DNA from: an uncultured Clostridia bacterium
GTDB lineage: Bacteria; Bacillota; Clostridia; RUG12999
Direction of reading: 5' to 3'
Length of the DNA stretch: 6,767 bases
NCBI GenBank assembly: GCA_949739095.1
Contig: CATIYX010000040.1
Location: forward strand, 1-6,767
How positions within the stretch are numbered: the stretch's first letter is position 1; every line of letters starts with the position of its first letter. Below the pieces are notes generated by a model. That model was given only the letters and a program-made list of their open reading frames with translations. It was not told where the DNA came from and did no database searches. A program made the translations under genes and the position numbers. Shown here one piece after another: positions 6,767 to 6,767 of the stretch.

Positions 6767-6767
6767 A

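Noticed and set aside
1..6767. Search for CRISPR, insertion sequence, tRNA, rRNA, prophage or defence genes
   Set aside because: Reading both strands, I saw no spaced direct repeats, terminal inverted repeats with a transposase, cloverleaf structures or defence-family motifs. The window is almost fully accounted for by four + strand genes and one - strand gene.

Overview
The window looks like a stretch of ordinary chromosome from a spore-forming, low-to-moderate-GC member of the Firmicutes (Bacillota), most probably class Clostridia. The main pointers are the tail of an alpha/beta-type small acid-soluble spore protein gene, the uvrB-uvrA order, strong AGGAG-type ribosome binding sites, rho-independent hairpins, and a secreted papain-like protease. 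The protease's accessory modules resemble those I know from gut clostridial surface proteins. I cannot name a genus from this sequence alone.

Layout on the + strand. First comes the 3' end of uvrB (2-418), cut by the window edge. It overlaps or abuts uvrA (424-3246), which is complete. These two encode the damage-recognition half of nucleotide excision repair. A 103-base gap follows. It holds a possible sigma-A-type promoter and a perfect 12-bp hairpin ending in five T residues. Then come gpsA (3350-4342, glycerol-3-phosphate dehydrogenase, phospholipid backbone synthesis) and, 31 bases later with no visible promoter or terminator between, a 670-residue secreted C1-family cysteine protease (4374-6386). 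The protease carries a signal peptide, a lectin-like domain, His/Trp/Cys modules and a beta-rich C-terminal tail.

From 6387 to 6616 there is no credible gene. The region holds a small GC-rich foldable segment near 6421-6464 and a near-ideal bidirectional terminator at 6566-6602. This terminator serves both the protease transcript and the converging minus-strand spore protein gene (6617 to beyond the right edge).

The likely transcription units are uvrB-uvrA ending at or read through the 3285-3331 hairpin, then gpsA-protease, then the opposed ssp gene. The genes do not form one pathway: DNA repair, lipid precursor synthesis, an exported protease and spore DNA protection lie side by side. I see no CRISPR array, insertion sequence, tRNA, rRNA, phage gene or evident defence system. 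The points most worth a second look are the divergent active site and module architecture of the protease, and the hairpin with twin ATACGTAT sites before gpsA.
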